A stretch of 6,626 bases of DNA. It comes from Desulfobacteraceae bacterium (GTDB lineage Bacteria > Desulfobacterota > Desulfobacteria > Desulfobacterales > Desulfosalsimonadaceae). Both the position numbers and the translations under genes were made by a program. Below, piece by piece: positions 1 through 6,493 of this stretch. How positions within the stretch are numbered: the first letter of the stretch is position 1; every line of letters starts with the position of its first letter. The notes below the pieces were generated by a model. That model was not told the origin of the DNA and searched no databases. It saw nothing but the letters and a program-made list of their open reading frames with translations. The stretch lies in assembly GCA_007131845.1 (NCBI GenBank), contig SLPT01000132.1, positions 1-6,626 of the forward strand. Reading direction: 5' to 3'.

Positions 1-801
1 CGCCGGCGGGTCGATGTCATTTGTTTCATCTTCGGGGGGCGTTTTCCGGACGACGATATTGACGCCCTGTTCCGGTTCCCCGTCCATGGCAAGCGGATGG
101 TCATTGAGGTAGATGCCAATACCATCGGCGTCACTGACATAGATGCGGAACTGCTCTTTCGCCTCCACCCGCATCTCGTCTTTTGGATTGAAGCGGAATG
201 ATTCCCTTTCCCCGTCATCTATTTGAATCTCAACGCGGATTTCGGAAAGGGCAACCATTCGGAGATGAATCCAGCCATCGCGATGATTTCCGGGAATATC
301 TGCCTGAAACGTCCCCGACTCAACATCTTCGTCCGGAATGTCGCTTGCATAATATACAAAATCGATATGGCCGGCGGCATCCGGCACTATTGCCGCTGAA
401 CCGGGAAGTTCCCGGTGCGAATATTTCTCGGAAAACATTATGGACGTTACGACCACCAATGCAAGCACGCACAGGGCAACTGTCATGCGAAAAACGGAAT
501 GTTTTCCGGATGACAGTATCTCTCTTTCGGCTGCCGTGGACTGAAGCCAGACGCTCCGGTTGATTTCATAGCGCTCGATGATATCCGCCGGATCAACACC
601 GATATATTCGGCATATGCCCGCAGCGTCCCCCTGACATAGACCTCATCGGGAAGCTTTTCATGGTCTTCGGCTTCGATGAGACTTAGGTGCCATACGCTG
701 ACGCGAAGCTGGTCCGCAACCGAACTGATAGCGATATTCCGGTTTTCCCGGATAGCCTTGAGATACCTGCCAAACGACGTACTATGAGAAGATGGTTCCA
801 T
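1..801 (-). CDS. rodZ: RodZ-like helix-turn-helix membrane protein, C-terminus cut by window edge
   Basis: In the RodZ family the cytoplasmic HTH links the MreB cytoskeleton to the envelope during rod-shape maintenance. The frame stays open from the ATG at 801 to base 1 (267 codons), so the 3' end is missing. Residues 9-67 fit the HTH_25 domain, including the family signature LPDEVYVRGTLRAYAEYI at residues 50-67. A basic stretch (K100, R105) precedes one membrane helix at about 107-124 (VALCVLALVVVTSIMF), which predicts N-inside topology. After a linker, residues 175-255 resemble the periplasmic beta-rich domain of RodZ (DUF4115): a WIHLRMVALSEIRVEIQIDDG-like strand pattern, then IGIYLNDHPL. 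The start is supported by AGGAG, only 3 nt upstream. The frame is also open further upstream to a GTG at 831, but that has no ribosome site. The gene lies 40 bp after the SurA-like gene, probably in the same transcript. A general RodZ-like regulator remains possible; the family call is firm, MreB binding is inferred. Confidence 0.88.
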   Translation of the reverse strand, partial: MEPSSHSTSFGRYLKAIRENRNIAISSVADQLRVSVWHLSLIEAEDHEKLPDEVYVRGTLRAYAEYIGVDPADIIERYEINRSVWLQSTAAEREILSSGKHSVFRMTVALCVLALVVVTSIMFSEKYSHRELPGSAAIVPDAAGHIDFVYYASDIPDEDVESGTFQADIPGNHRDGWIHLRMVALSEIRVEIQIDDGERESFRFNPKDEMRVEAKEQFRIYVSDADGIGIYLNDHPLAMDGEPEQGVNIVVRKTPPEDETNDIDPPA

Positions 802-841
802 TGTCTCCTGCGCCAGAACAGCCTCGGGCACGTCAAACGGG

Positions 842-1843
842 TTACAGTTTCACGCGAATATGGGCCGATTCGCGGAGGGATTCAAGCCATTCATCAAATT
901 TTTCCTCCACTTTCTGCTCATAGAGCTGTTGCTCGATCTCCCGCATGGCGTCTTCCACCTCCCGCTCTTCCGGCTCTTCCACATCAGCCAGATAAAAAAT
1001 CTGGTATCCGAGCTGGGTTTCGATGATATCGGTGAAATCTCCGGGTTCCAGATCCAGAAGCACGGGACGGAGATGGTCCGAGAGATCTTCTAACGCAAAT
1101 GTGCCGAGTTCTCCCCCATCGGAGGCATTGGGCCCCATGGAATATGATTTCGCCGTCTCGGAAAAGGATGCGCCGGCCTTCAGTTCATCGAGTGCCGTCT
1201 CCATTTTACGCAAGGTTTCATTTTCGTCGCCGCCGTAGGGCATGAAAATATTTTGCAGCCGATATTTTCCGGTAAGTCCGTATTTTTCCGGGTTGGCTTC
1301 AAAATGCTCCCGGATATCGCCTTCGGTGATGACGATGCGGGACTTGATTTTCCGGTCAATGAGCTTGTTTCTTAGAATCTGCTGCCGGATATCCTCCCGG
1401 TAGTCTTCCATGCTCATTCCCCGGGCCTGAAGCGCCCGCCGGAGATCGTCCTCCGTCAACCGGTTGGACGCCTTGATCCGCTCGATGGCGGCATCGATTT
1501 CACCCTGGCCGGCCCGGATGCCGGCCTCCCGGATTACCTGATCGGCCAGCTTTTCATCGATCAGGTCCTGTATAAGCTCCCTGCGCGCCTCGTAGAGGGC
1601 TTCGGCTTCCTGTGCAAAGGGAAGTCCCCTGCTGCGAATTCTCTGTTCAATAGGCTCAAATTGACTGTTAAGGTCGGACAACCGGATAATATCGTCGTTA
1701 ACAATCGCCACGATCCGGTCGACAACCTCGGCGGCCCTGGCTTCACCCGATCCGGGCATTCCAAACCCCAAAAGACAGCATATCAGAAATACCGGAAAAA
1801 CAGCTTGCCGGCGCAGACAGGAAAACCAACGTTTCATTTTCAA
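842..1843 (-). CDS. surA: SurA-like periplasmic chaperone with a single parvulin domain
   Basis: This is a probable periplasmic chaperone that helps outer-membrane proteins fold. It has a signal peptide: basic n-region (KMKRW, R11, R12), hydrophobic core at about 14-29 (AVFPVFLICCLLGFG), and likely cleavage after ARA (residues 35-37). The cysteines in the core lack a proper lipobox. Residues 39-165 match the SurA N-terminal domain, starting VVDRIVAIVNDDIIRLSDL, the typical opening of this family. One parvulin-type domain follows at about 190-288 (GGELGTF at 243-249, LEPGDFTDII at 265-274), then a charged C-terminal helix. At 333 aa it is shorter than E. coli SurA (428 aa, two parvulin domains). 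The two histidines usually conserved in the parvulin fold appear to be N198 and Q281, so isomerase activity is doubtful. The start codon is TTG at 1843, chosen because GGAGA sits 7 nt upstream; an ATG two codons later (1837) would be 13 nt away. A generic PpiC/SurA-like protein is the alternative name. Confidence 0.9.
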   Translation of the reverse strand: MKMKRWFSCLRRQAVFPVFLICCLLGFGMPGSGEARAAEVVDRIVAIVNDDIIRLSDLNSQFEPIEQRIRSRGLPFAQEAEALYEARRELIQDLIDEKLADQVIREAGIRAGQGEIDAAIERIKASNRLTEDDLRRALQARGMSMEDYREDIRQQILRNKLIDRKIKSRIVITEGDIREHFEANPEKYGLTGKYRLQNIFMPYGGDENETLRKMETALDELKAGASFSETAKSYSMGPNASDGGELGTFALEDLSDHLRPVLLDLEPGDFTDIIETQLGYQIFYLADVEEPEEREVEDAMREIEQQLYEQKVEEKFDEWLESLRESAHIRVKL

Positions 1844-1850
1844 TCGATAT

Positions 1851-1855
1851 TCTCC
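1851..1855 (-). promoter_or_regulatory. Ribosome binding site favouring a TTG start for the SurA-like gene
   Basis: On the minus strand GGAGA is followed by 7 nt and then TTG (1843). The nearby ATG at 1837 would have a 13-nt gap, which is too long for a usual site. The choice changes only two residues at the tip of the signal peptide. Confidence 0.6.
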
Positions 1856-1933
1856 GTTTTACAAAGGATTTTTATAAACCATGCGGAAGCTTCTATAACC
1901 GACAAATAACAAAATAACTTCTTATTTTTACAT

Positions 1934-1957
1934 AACACTTAACCACTTAACACTTAA
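1934..1957. repeat. Three tandem copies of CACTTAA in the intergenic spacer
   Basis: CACTTAA occurs at 1936-1942, 1944-1950 and 1951-1957, the first two separated by one C. The related string GTAACACT follows at 1961-1968. The unit is 7-8 bases, so copies sit close to but not exactly on one helical turn. It could be a slippage-prone spacer or a binding array; no function can be read from it. Confidence 0.6.
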
Positions 1958-1968
1958 AACGTAACACT

Positions 1969-1994
1969 GCCGGTTAAAAAGACTTTTTACCGGC
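1969..1994. repeat. Imperfect inverted repeat, GCCGGT...ACCGGC
   Basis: GCCGGT (1969-1974) pairs with ACCGGC (1989-1994). An inner A-run/T-run extends the stem past a bulged T, leaving a loop of 3-5 bases. No T-run follows the stem on either strand, so it is a poor rho-independent terminator for mfd. It might act as an mRNA 3'-end stabiliser or an operator. Confidence 0.5.
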
Positions 1995-2001
1995 TTATCA
2001 A
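1973..2001 (-). promoter_or_regulatory. Weak sigma70-like promoter candidate for the SurA-like/RodZ-like genes
   Basis: On the minus strand TTGATA (1996-2001, 5 of 6 to the -35 consensus) is separated by 17 bases from TTTAAC (1973-1978, 4 of 6 to the -10). It overlaps the inverted repeat, which would then sit between the two boxes. It would give a leader of roughly 120 nt. The match is modest and AT-rich sequence produces such pairs by chance. Confidence 0.25.
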
Positions 2002-2041
2002 GGTTGATTGATCATCAGAGAATTCAAATGTATAATAAAAA

Positions 2042-5000
2042 TTAATAGTTATTAACACGCTCAGCGATTTCAATCAATATTTTTTTACTCTGGTTCATCA
2101 GGTTATTAATGCCGGACTTCTGAAGCGGAGCGATCAGTGTTTGTGAGGGCGTAACCCGGAACCGCTCCGGTTCTGAAGCAATCATCTCTATGATCCCGCG
2201 GGGATTTTTCTGGTGTAATTCCGAAAACGCCATGGAAAGGGTTTCCATACTCATATCGAGCCGCTTGACGCCCGCCTTTTTTGCAAGGATTCTGAGCATG
2301 ATTTTGAGCATCAGATGGATGACCTCTGCCGGTGGTTTCCCGTAGCGGTCGATGAGTTCCTCGCGAAAGTCCGCCACTTCCCGGAGTTCTTTCATTCGGG
2401 AAAGCCTGCGGTAGGCGGTAATCCTGCCGTCGAGATCCGGAATGTAGCTTTCAGGAATATAAACCGAAACCGGAATGTTGATTTCAGGCTCCAGTGTCTC
2501 CGTGACGGTTTCTCCTTTCAGCTTCGCGATCGATTCCTCCATCAGTTGTAAAAACATGTCATAACCGACCGCGCTGACATGTCCGGATTGATCGATACCC
2601 AGGGCGGCCCCGCCCCCGCGGATTTTGAGATCATTCAAAGCGATCTGGAACCCCGCCCCCAAATCGGAATGCTCCATAAGAACCTTGAGACGCTTCTGGG
2701 CATCCCGGCTCAGGGCGGCCTCCTCCGGTACAATCAGGTGGGCATACGCCTGCTCCCCTGCCCTTCCCACGCGTCCGCGAAGCTGGTAGATCTGGGAAAG
2801 TCCGAAACGGTCCGCGCGATTAATGATAATGGTGTTGGCATTGGGAATGTCGAGTCCGGATTCAACGATGGTCGTGGTAACGAGCATGTCGATTTGACGG
2901 TGGATGAATTTCTGCATCACGCTTTCCAGTTCGTCTTCCCCCAGCCGGCCGTGGGCCACGCCCAATGTTACCTCCGGAACCAGGTCTTTTAAATATTTCG
3001 ACATGTTCCAGATGGTAAAAATATTATTGTGAACAAAAAAGACCTGCCCTCCCCGATCCAGCTCGCGCCGGATGGCTTCGGAAATAACGGCTGGATCGAG
3101 TTCGCTGATGTAGGAAATAATCGGCCGGCGCAGTTCCGGAGGCGTGGATATCACGCTGATATCCCGGACCCCCAGCATCGACATGTGCAGGGTCCGCGGA
3201 ATAGGCGTGGCTGTCATGGAAAGAACATCCACCATGCTGCGCATTTTTTTGAGCTTCTCCTTGTGCCGGACCCCGAAGCGCTGCTCCTCGTCGATAATGA
3301 TCAGCCCCAAATCATTGAACCCGATATCCTTCTGGAGGAGCCGGTGGGTACCGATGAGGATGTCGGCCGCCCCCTTTTTCATGCGCTCAACGATTTGGTT
3401 TTGCTCCTTTCGGCTGCGAAACCGGCTGATGCACTCCACGGTTACGGGATATTTTTCGAATCGTTCGGTAAATGTGCGGAAATGCTGCTCTGCAAGAAGG
3501 GTGGTAGGCACCATCACGGCAACCTGCTTGCCGTCATTGACCGCCTTAAAGGCAGCCCGGAGCGCGACCTCGGTTTTCCCGTAGCCCACATCGCCGCAGA
3601 TCAGCCGGTCCATGGGGGCAGGGGTCTCCATGTCGGACAGTACCTCCTCGATCGCCTTGATCTGGTCCTCGGTTTCCTCATGGGCGAAGCCCGCTTCAAA
3701 ATCTCTGTAATAAGAATCATCGCCCGCAAAAGCATGCCCGGTTTCGACTTTTCTGCGGGCATAGAGGCTCAGCAGATCGCCGGCGATCTTTTCAACCGAT
3801 TTCCGGGCCTTTGCCTTGGTTTTCTGCCAGGCCGTACCGCCGAGTTTGTCAATGACGGGAGCCGCATCGTCGACTCCCAGGTATTTCTGAACCATGTCCA
3901 TACGGTCGACCGGCAGGTAGAGTTTGTCCCCATCCTTGTATTCGATGACCATGAAATCGCTGGTAATATTTTCAATTGTGAGCTTTTCCAGTCCCCTGTA
4001 GCGACCGATGCCGTGGGCGATATGCACGACCAGGTCATCCGTGTTCAGATCGGAAAAATCGAGAAAGGCGGTTTTGGCAGCCTGGCGGGATTCGCTTCTT
4101 GTTTTACGGGCCGGACGGGATCCGAATATCTCTTTTTCCGTAATGATCGCCAGACGAAGATCATGAAAAACGACTCCGCCGCTCAGGTGCCCCACAAGAA
4201 GCACGGGCTTTATCAGTCTGGAAGAAATATCGGAAAATGATGAAACGATTTCCGGATGCTTGCCGTACGGCTCCAAAAGCCCCTGGATCCGTTCCGCCTG
4301 GAAGCGGGTGGAGCAGACGATAGCGGCCTGGTAACCGTTTGCTTCATGAGTTTCAAGCCAGTCCACCAATGGCTTGAGAAGACGCTCATCCCGGCCGCGG
4401 GTTACCCCGGAAGAAAGATCCGGGTTCTCCTCTGCGGAAATCTTAAACGCCGTCGTGAAGTGATCCGCCGTTTTGCCGGACGGATGCACCTGAATCATCC
4501 GGAATGAAACTATGGGTCTGCCGGAAACAATGTCTTTGACCTGCTCCCGGGAAAGATAAACAGACTCCGGGGTGACGCACATGCGATTGTCTTCACATGC
4601 CGAGAGGTAGTTCCGGGTGGCTGTGTCTTCTTTCCGGGCAGCCTCTTTTTCAGCGGCTGCAGGATCGTATTGGACAATCAATGCGTCTTTGGCCATGTAA
4701 TCGAATACCGTGCCGGGACTGTCATAGATCAGCGGAAGTAGCCCTTCAATTCCGGGGAACACGCCTTCCTCGCCAAGACGCTCGATAAAGCCGGTGACCG
4801 CGGACTCGGTGATGCCGGAAGCGCTTTTTTGTTTTCTGGCGCGATGGATAATATCCTGTATATCGCGGGTTTCAAACACGGCTTCCCGTGCCGGAAGGAT
4901 CACCGCCTCATCTATGGTGTCGGTTTTCCGCTGGGTCGTAGCCGAAAATCGGCGTATAGAATCCACGGTATCTCCAAAAAGCTCGATGCGCAGGGGGTCG

Positions 5001-5623
5001 TCATACAACGGGCAATACACGTCAACGATACCGCCCCGGACCGAATACTCGCCCGGTTCCTCAACGATGGACGCGTGGACGTATCCCCCTGCATTGAGCT
5101 TTGCGATGAACCGATCCCGGTCAATATCTTCGTTGACCATTACCGGCTCGGCATAGCCGCACAGAACGTCTCTTGGAATAATTCGCTGTAAAAGCGTCTC
5201 TGCAGGCACAACAACGATGGACGGCGAATCATGGGAAACGGCCAGTTCATACAACACACGGATCCGGCGGGCTGCCGTTTCGTTGTGATAGCTAAGCCGC
5301 TTGAAAGGCAGAATATTGTACGGGGGAAAAATCCGTACAGCCGGACCGGAAGGCCCTCCGAAAAAGGACAAGTCCTGTGCAGCGGATTCAGCGGTCTGTA
5401 CAGTATCCACCACAACGAAAACGGTTTTTCGGATACGGCGGACGATCCGGGAAATAAGACAGGCCCTGTCCGTCCCGGCCGATCCGGAAATATCGATATG
5501 CCGGGCTTCGGTGAGATTCGGGGATTTTCGTATAGCATCCCGGACAGAATCGATGATTTCTTCGATCACGGATTCATCGGTATCAGGCCCATTGTTTGCA
5601 CCATATTTTATGACAGATTTCAT
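2042..5623 (-). CDS. mfd: Transcription-repair coupling factor Mfd
   Basis: Mfd is a cytoplasmic ATP-driven DNA translocase that removes RNA polymerase stalled at lesions and recruits UvrA for nucleotide excision repair. The protein is 1193 aa, close to E. coli Mfd (1148 aa), and complete. Residues 30-330 form the UvrB-like N-terminal module (PPYNILPFKRLSYHNE around 100-115, YSVRGGIVDVYCP at 193-205). The RNA-polymerase interaction domain spans about 530-582 (VVHIAHGIGRYRGLEKL, then YLPVDRMDMVQKY). The RecG-like translocase follows: Walker A GDVGYGKT at 677-684, DEEQ at 778-781, TAT at 804-806, and motif VI QLRGRVGR at 947-954. The C-terminal TRCF domain lies at about 1047-1150. All motor motifs are intact. 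The ATG at 5623 gives the expected N-terminus, but no Shine-Dalgarno sequence is seen before it. It is divergent from the tRNA gene and upstream of the SurA-like gene on the same strand. Confidence 0.99.
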   Translation of the reverse strand: MKSVIKYGANNGPDTDESVIEEIIDSVRDAIRKSPNLTEARHIDISGSAGTDRACLISRIVRRIRKTVFVVVDTVQTAESAAQDLSFFGGPSGPAVRIFPPYNILPFKRLSYHNETAARRIRVLYELAVSHDSPSIVVVPAETLLQRIIPRDVLCGYAEPVMVNEDIDRDRFIAKLNAGGYVHASIVEEPGEYSVRGGIVDVYCPLYDDPLRIELFGDTVDSIRRFSATTQRKTDTIDEAVILPAREAVFETRDIQDIIHRARKQKSASGITESAVTGFIERLGEEGVFPGIEGLLPLIYDSPGTVFDYMAKDALIVQYDPAAAEKEAARKEDTATRNYLSACEDNRMCVTPESVYLSREQVKDIVSGRPIVSFRMIQVHPSGKTADHFTTAFKISAEENPDLSSGVTRGRDERLLKPLVDWLETHEANGYQAAIVCSTRFQAERIQGLLEPYGKHPEIVSSFSDISSRLIKPVLLVGHLSGGVVFHDLRLAIITEKEIFGSRPARKTRSESRQAAKTAFLDFSDLNTDDLVVHIAHGIGRYRGLEKLTIENITSDFMVIEYKDGDKLYLPVDRMDMVQKYLGVDDAAPVIDKLGGTAWQKTKAKARKSVEKIAGDLLSLYARRKVETGHAFAGDDSYYRDFEAGFAHEETEDQIKAIEEVLSDMETPAPMDRLICGDVGYGKTEVALRAAFKAVNDGKQVAVMVPTTLLAEQHFRTFTERFEKYPVTVECISRFRSRKEQNQIVERMKKGAADILIGTHRLLQKDIGFNDLGLIIIDEEQRFGVRHKEKLKKMRSMVDVLSMTATPIPRTLHMSMLGVRDISVISTPPELRRPIISYISELDPAVISEAIRRELDRGGQVFFVHNNIFTIWNMSKYLKDLVPEVTLGVAHGRLGEDELESVMQKFIHRQIDMLVTTTIVESGLDIPNANTIIINRADRFGLSQIYQLRGRVGRAGEQAYAHLIVPEEAALSRDAQKRLKVLMEHSDLGAGFQIALNDLKIRGGGAALGIDQSGHVSAVGYDMFLQLMEESIAKLKGETVTETLEPEINIPVSVYIPESYIPDLDGRITAYRRLSRMKELREVADFREELIDRYGKPPAEVIHLMLKIMLRILAKKAGVKRLDMSMETLSMAFSELHQKNPRGIIEMIASEPERFRVTPSQTLIAPLQKSGINNLMNQSKKILIEIAERVNNY

Positions 5624-5784
5624 ATGAATTTTTATCGCAGCAGTATCCGCAAAAATTGATTGTTACAATGATAAACAGACTTTGATCATCGCCGCCTTTT
5701 CAGGAGACTCTCATCCGGCCCGTCATGATAAAAACCGCTTGACGGTCAATCAGACCCATGCTACTAAAAATGGCAACGTCTTCA
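5624..5784. other. Divergent intergenic region between mfd and tRNA-Thr
   Basis: These 161 bases must carry the start signals for mfd (minus) and the tRNA (plus). The tRNA promoter candidate is listed separately. For mfd, minus-strand TATCAT boxes resemble a -10 but none has a good -35 at the right distance. ATTGTTACAAT at 5659-5669 is an 11-bp palindrome with an unpaired centre, about 40 bases upstream of the mfd start, and could be an operator or chance. Confidence 0.5.
5739..5767 (+). promoter_or_regulatory. Probable sigma70 promoter of the tRNA-Thr gene
   Basis: TTGACG (5739-5744) and TACTAA (5762-5767) are separated by exactly 17 bases, placing the start of transcription about 8-12 bases before the mature tRNA. 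The -35 matches 5 of 6; the -10 is weak. The -35 lies inside the short palindrome TTGACGGTCAA (5739-5749). Confidence 0.5.
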
Positions 5785-5860
5785 GCCGACGTAGCTCAGT
5801 TGGTAGAGCAGCTGATTCGTAATCAGCAGGCCAGCGGTTCAAATCCGCTCGTCGGCTCCA
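5785..5860 (+). tRNA. tRNA-Thr with anticodon CGT
   Basis: All four arms fold without mismatch. The acceptor GCCGACG (5785-5791) pairs with CGTCGGC (5850-5856). The D arm is GCTC-AGTTGGTA-GAGC (5794-5809). The anticodon arm is GCTGA-TTCGTAA-TCAGC (5811-5827), with anticodon CGT at 5818-5820, reading ACG threonine codons. The variable loop is AGGCC, and the T arm is AGCGG-TTCAAAT-CCGCT (5833-5849). The discriminator base is T (5857) and the CCA end (5858-5860) is encoded. The body resembles E. coli thrW, the tRNA-Thr(CGT), from memory. It is a single-gene unit, with its own promoter candidate and terminator. No duplicate of its 3' end, as an integrated element would leave, is seen in the window. 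Confidence 0.97.
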
Positions 5861-5876
5861 CTAATCAACGAATCCT

Positions 5877-5911
5877 GGTTTCAGGCTCTTTCCTGAAACC
5901 TTTTTTATTTT
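5877..5911 (+). terminator. Rho-independent terminator of the tRNA gene
   Basis: GGTTTCAGG (5877-5885) and CCTGAAACC (5892-5900) form a perfect 9-bp stem with a 6-base loop, followed at once by six T, an A and four T. It starts 17 bases after the tRNA CCA end. Confidence 0.93.
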
Positions 5912-5926
5912 GGGGCGAAAACGAAC

Positions 5927-5960
5927 CCTCCGGAGAGTCCGGCCTGAGAATGTCCGGAGG
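5927..5960. repeat. Inverted repeat CCTCCGGA...TCCGGAGG with a third TCCGG inside
   Basis: CCTCCGGA (5927-5934) and TCCGGAGG (5953-5960) are perfect 8-bp arms around 18 bases. A further TCCGG at 5938-5942 makes an alternative short hairpin, CCGGA-GAG-TCCGG (5930-5942). There is no T-run directly after. It could be a second, weaker stop for tRNA transcription, a protein-binding site, or a relic of a repeat. Confidence 0.5.
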
Positions 5961-6097
5961 AATGCATTCGGTTTTGCCTTTTTGAAAAACGGCTTTAACA
6001 ATATAAAAATTCCGGGGTAAAAATCAATGCCGTTCTATGAACCACGGGAATAAAAAATCCTTTCGCAACCCAATCGGCTAAAAATAATTATAACACC

Positions 6098-6126
6098 TTG
6101 ACATTTTATTCCTTTCTGTTTATCTA
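6098..6126 (+). promoter_or_regulatory. Sigma70 promoter candidate upstream of the small ORFs
   Basis: A perfect -35 TTGACA (6098-6103) is followed after 17 bases by TATCTA (6121-6126), a weak -10; TATACA (6125-6130) is a better box but 21 bases away. The A/T-rich block AAAAATAATTATAA just upstream resembles an UP element. Transcription would start near 6133-6138, about 140 bases before the 72-aa ORF. Confidence 0.45.
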
Positions 6127-6152
6127 TACAAAATATTGCGTACTTTTAGCAA

Positions 6153-6236
6153 GGTGGACAGGTATCATATACAGCATTTCCGGGCCGATTAAAAAGGATG
6201 AACGCGTAAAAAGGCCAAATACAAACCCAGTCCACC
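6153..6236 (+). other. Possible structured RNA leader closed by GGTGGAC/GTCCACC
   Basis: GGTGGAC (6153-6159) is exactly complementary to GTCCACC (6230-6236), with 70 bases between. Inside, GGCC at 6183-6186 can pair with GGCC at 6213-6216. It begins shortly after the predicted transcription start and ends 38 bases before the 72-aa ORF, so it could be a leader or a small RNA. I do not recognise a known riboswitch core in it. Confidence 0.25.
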
Positions 6237-6274
6237 ACGGATTGGAACCTATTGAATCTATTTAACCCTTTGAA

Positions 6275-6493
6275 ATGGAACGTTCAGATCAACGGAAAGA
6301 CAAAATTGATGAAGCATCGGAAGAACCGGATGACACGGTCCTGAAAAAAGAAATTGATGAAATTTCAGGCCGCATCGATTCTATATTGAAAACCATTGAA
6401 AACCATTTTCATAGACCGGAATTAAACCCGGAGTTGAACCAGGATGAAGACGCTCCGGAAGGGATACGAACGGCCGGAGAACTAAGCGGATGA
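6275..6493 (+). CDS. Small acidic coiled-coil protein of unknown function
   Basis: I do not recognise this 72-aa protein. It is rich in Asp and Glu, has no signal peptide, membrane segment or cysteine, and would be cytoplasmic. Residues 22-45 (VLKKEIDEISGRIDSILKTI and on) carry hydrophobics at L23, I27, I30, I34, I37/L38 and I41, the spacing of an amphipathic helix or short coiled coil. The last 25 residues are Pro-, Asp- and Glu-rich and probably disordered. The ATG at 6275 is the only sensible start, since an in-frame TAA lies at 6263-6265. No Shine-Dalgarno sequence precedes it, which lowers confidence. Its stop overlaps the start of the next ORF as ATGA. The gene carries a perfect 10-bp tandem duplication, ATTGAAAACC, at 6385-6404. 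Small partner or adaptor proteins often look like this, but no role can be assigned. Confidence 0.5.
   Translation: MERSDQRKDKIDEASEEPDDTVLKKEIDEISGRIDSILKTIENHFHRPELNPELNQDEDAPEGIRTAGELSG

Larger units (their letters stand above)
1844..2041. other. AT-rich intergenic region between mfd and the SurA-like gene
   Basis: These 198 bases separate the mfd stop from the SurA-like start and contain no ORF worth calling. They hold a short tandem repeat, an imperfect hairpin and a weak promoter-like pair, listed separately. No hairpin followed by a T-run is seen on the minus strand, so mfd transcription may continue into the SurA-like and RodZ-like genes. Confidence 0.7.
5912..6274. other. Long AT-rich region without a recognisable gene
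   Basis: About 360 bases lie between the tRNA terminator and the small ORF at 6275. I see no supported coding region on either strand. The left part holds inverted repeats built from TCCGG and a GAATGCATTC palindrome (5960-5969). The middle holds an A/T-rich block and a TTGACA promoter candidate. The right part holds a possible structured leader. These are listed separately. Confidence 0.6.

Noticed and set aside
198..1026. Plus-strand ORFs of 112-121 codons opposite the RodZ-like and SurA-like genes
   Set aside because: They lie antisense to genes with clear family signatures and have no features of their own.
1770..1790. Cysteines in the SurA-like signal peptide as a lipoprotein attachment site
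   Set aside because: The residues before C22 are L-I, not the small residues needed at -1 of a lipobox, and an ARA cleavage site follows.
1969..1994. Hairpin as a rho-independent terminator for mfd
   Set aside because: No T-run follows the stem on the minus strand, and the stem is interrupted by a bulge.
3029..4240. 403-codon open frame on the plus strand inside mfd
   Set aside because: It is antisense to an intact, highly conserved mfd. Its product has no recognisable domain, and it is the usual shadow of a GC-rich gene.
5785..5860. tRNA as an integration site for a mobile element
   Set aside because: No copy of the tRNA 3' end, integrase or phage gene is present in the window; the terminator follows directly.
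5758..5985. 75-codon plus-strand ORF across the tRNA
   Set aside because: It reads through the tRNA and its terminator; the encoded string is the translation of tRNA arms, a well-known false gene.
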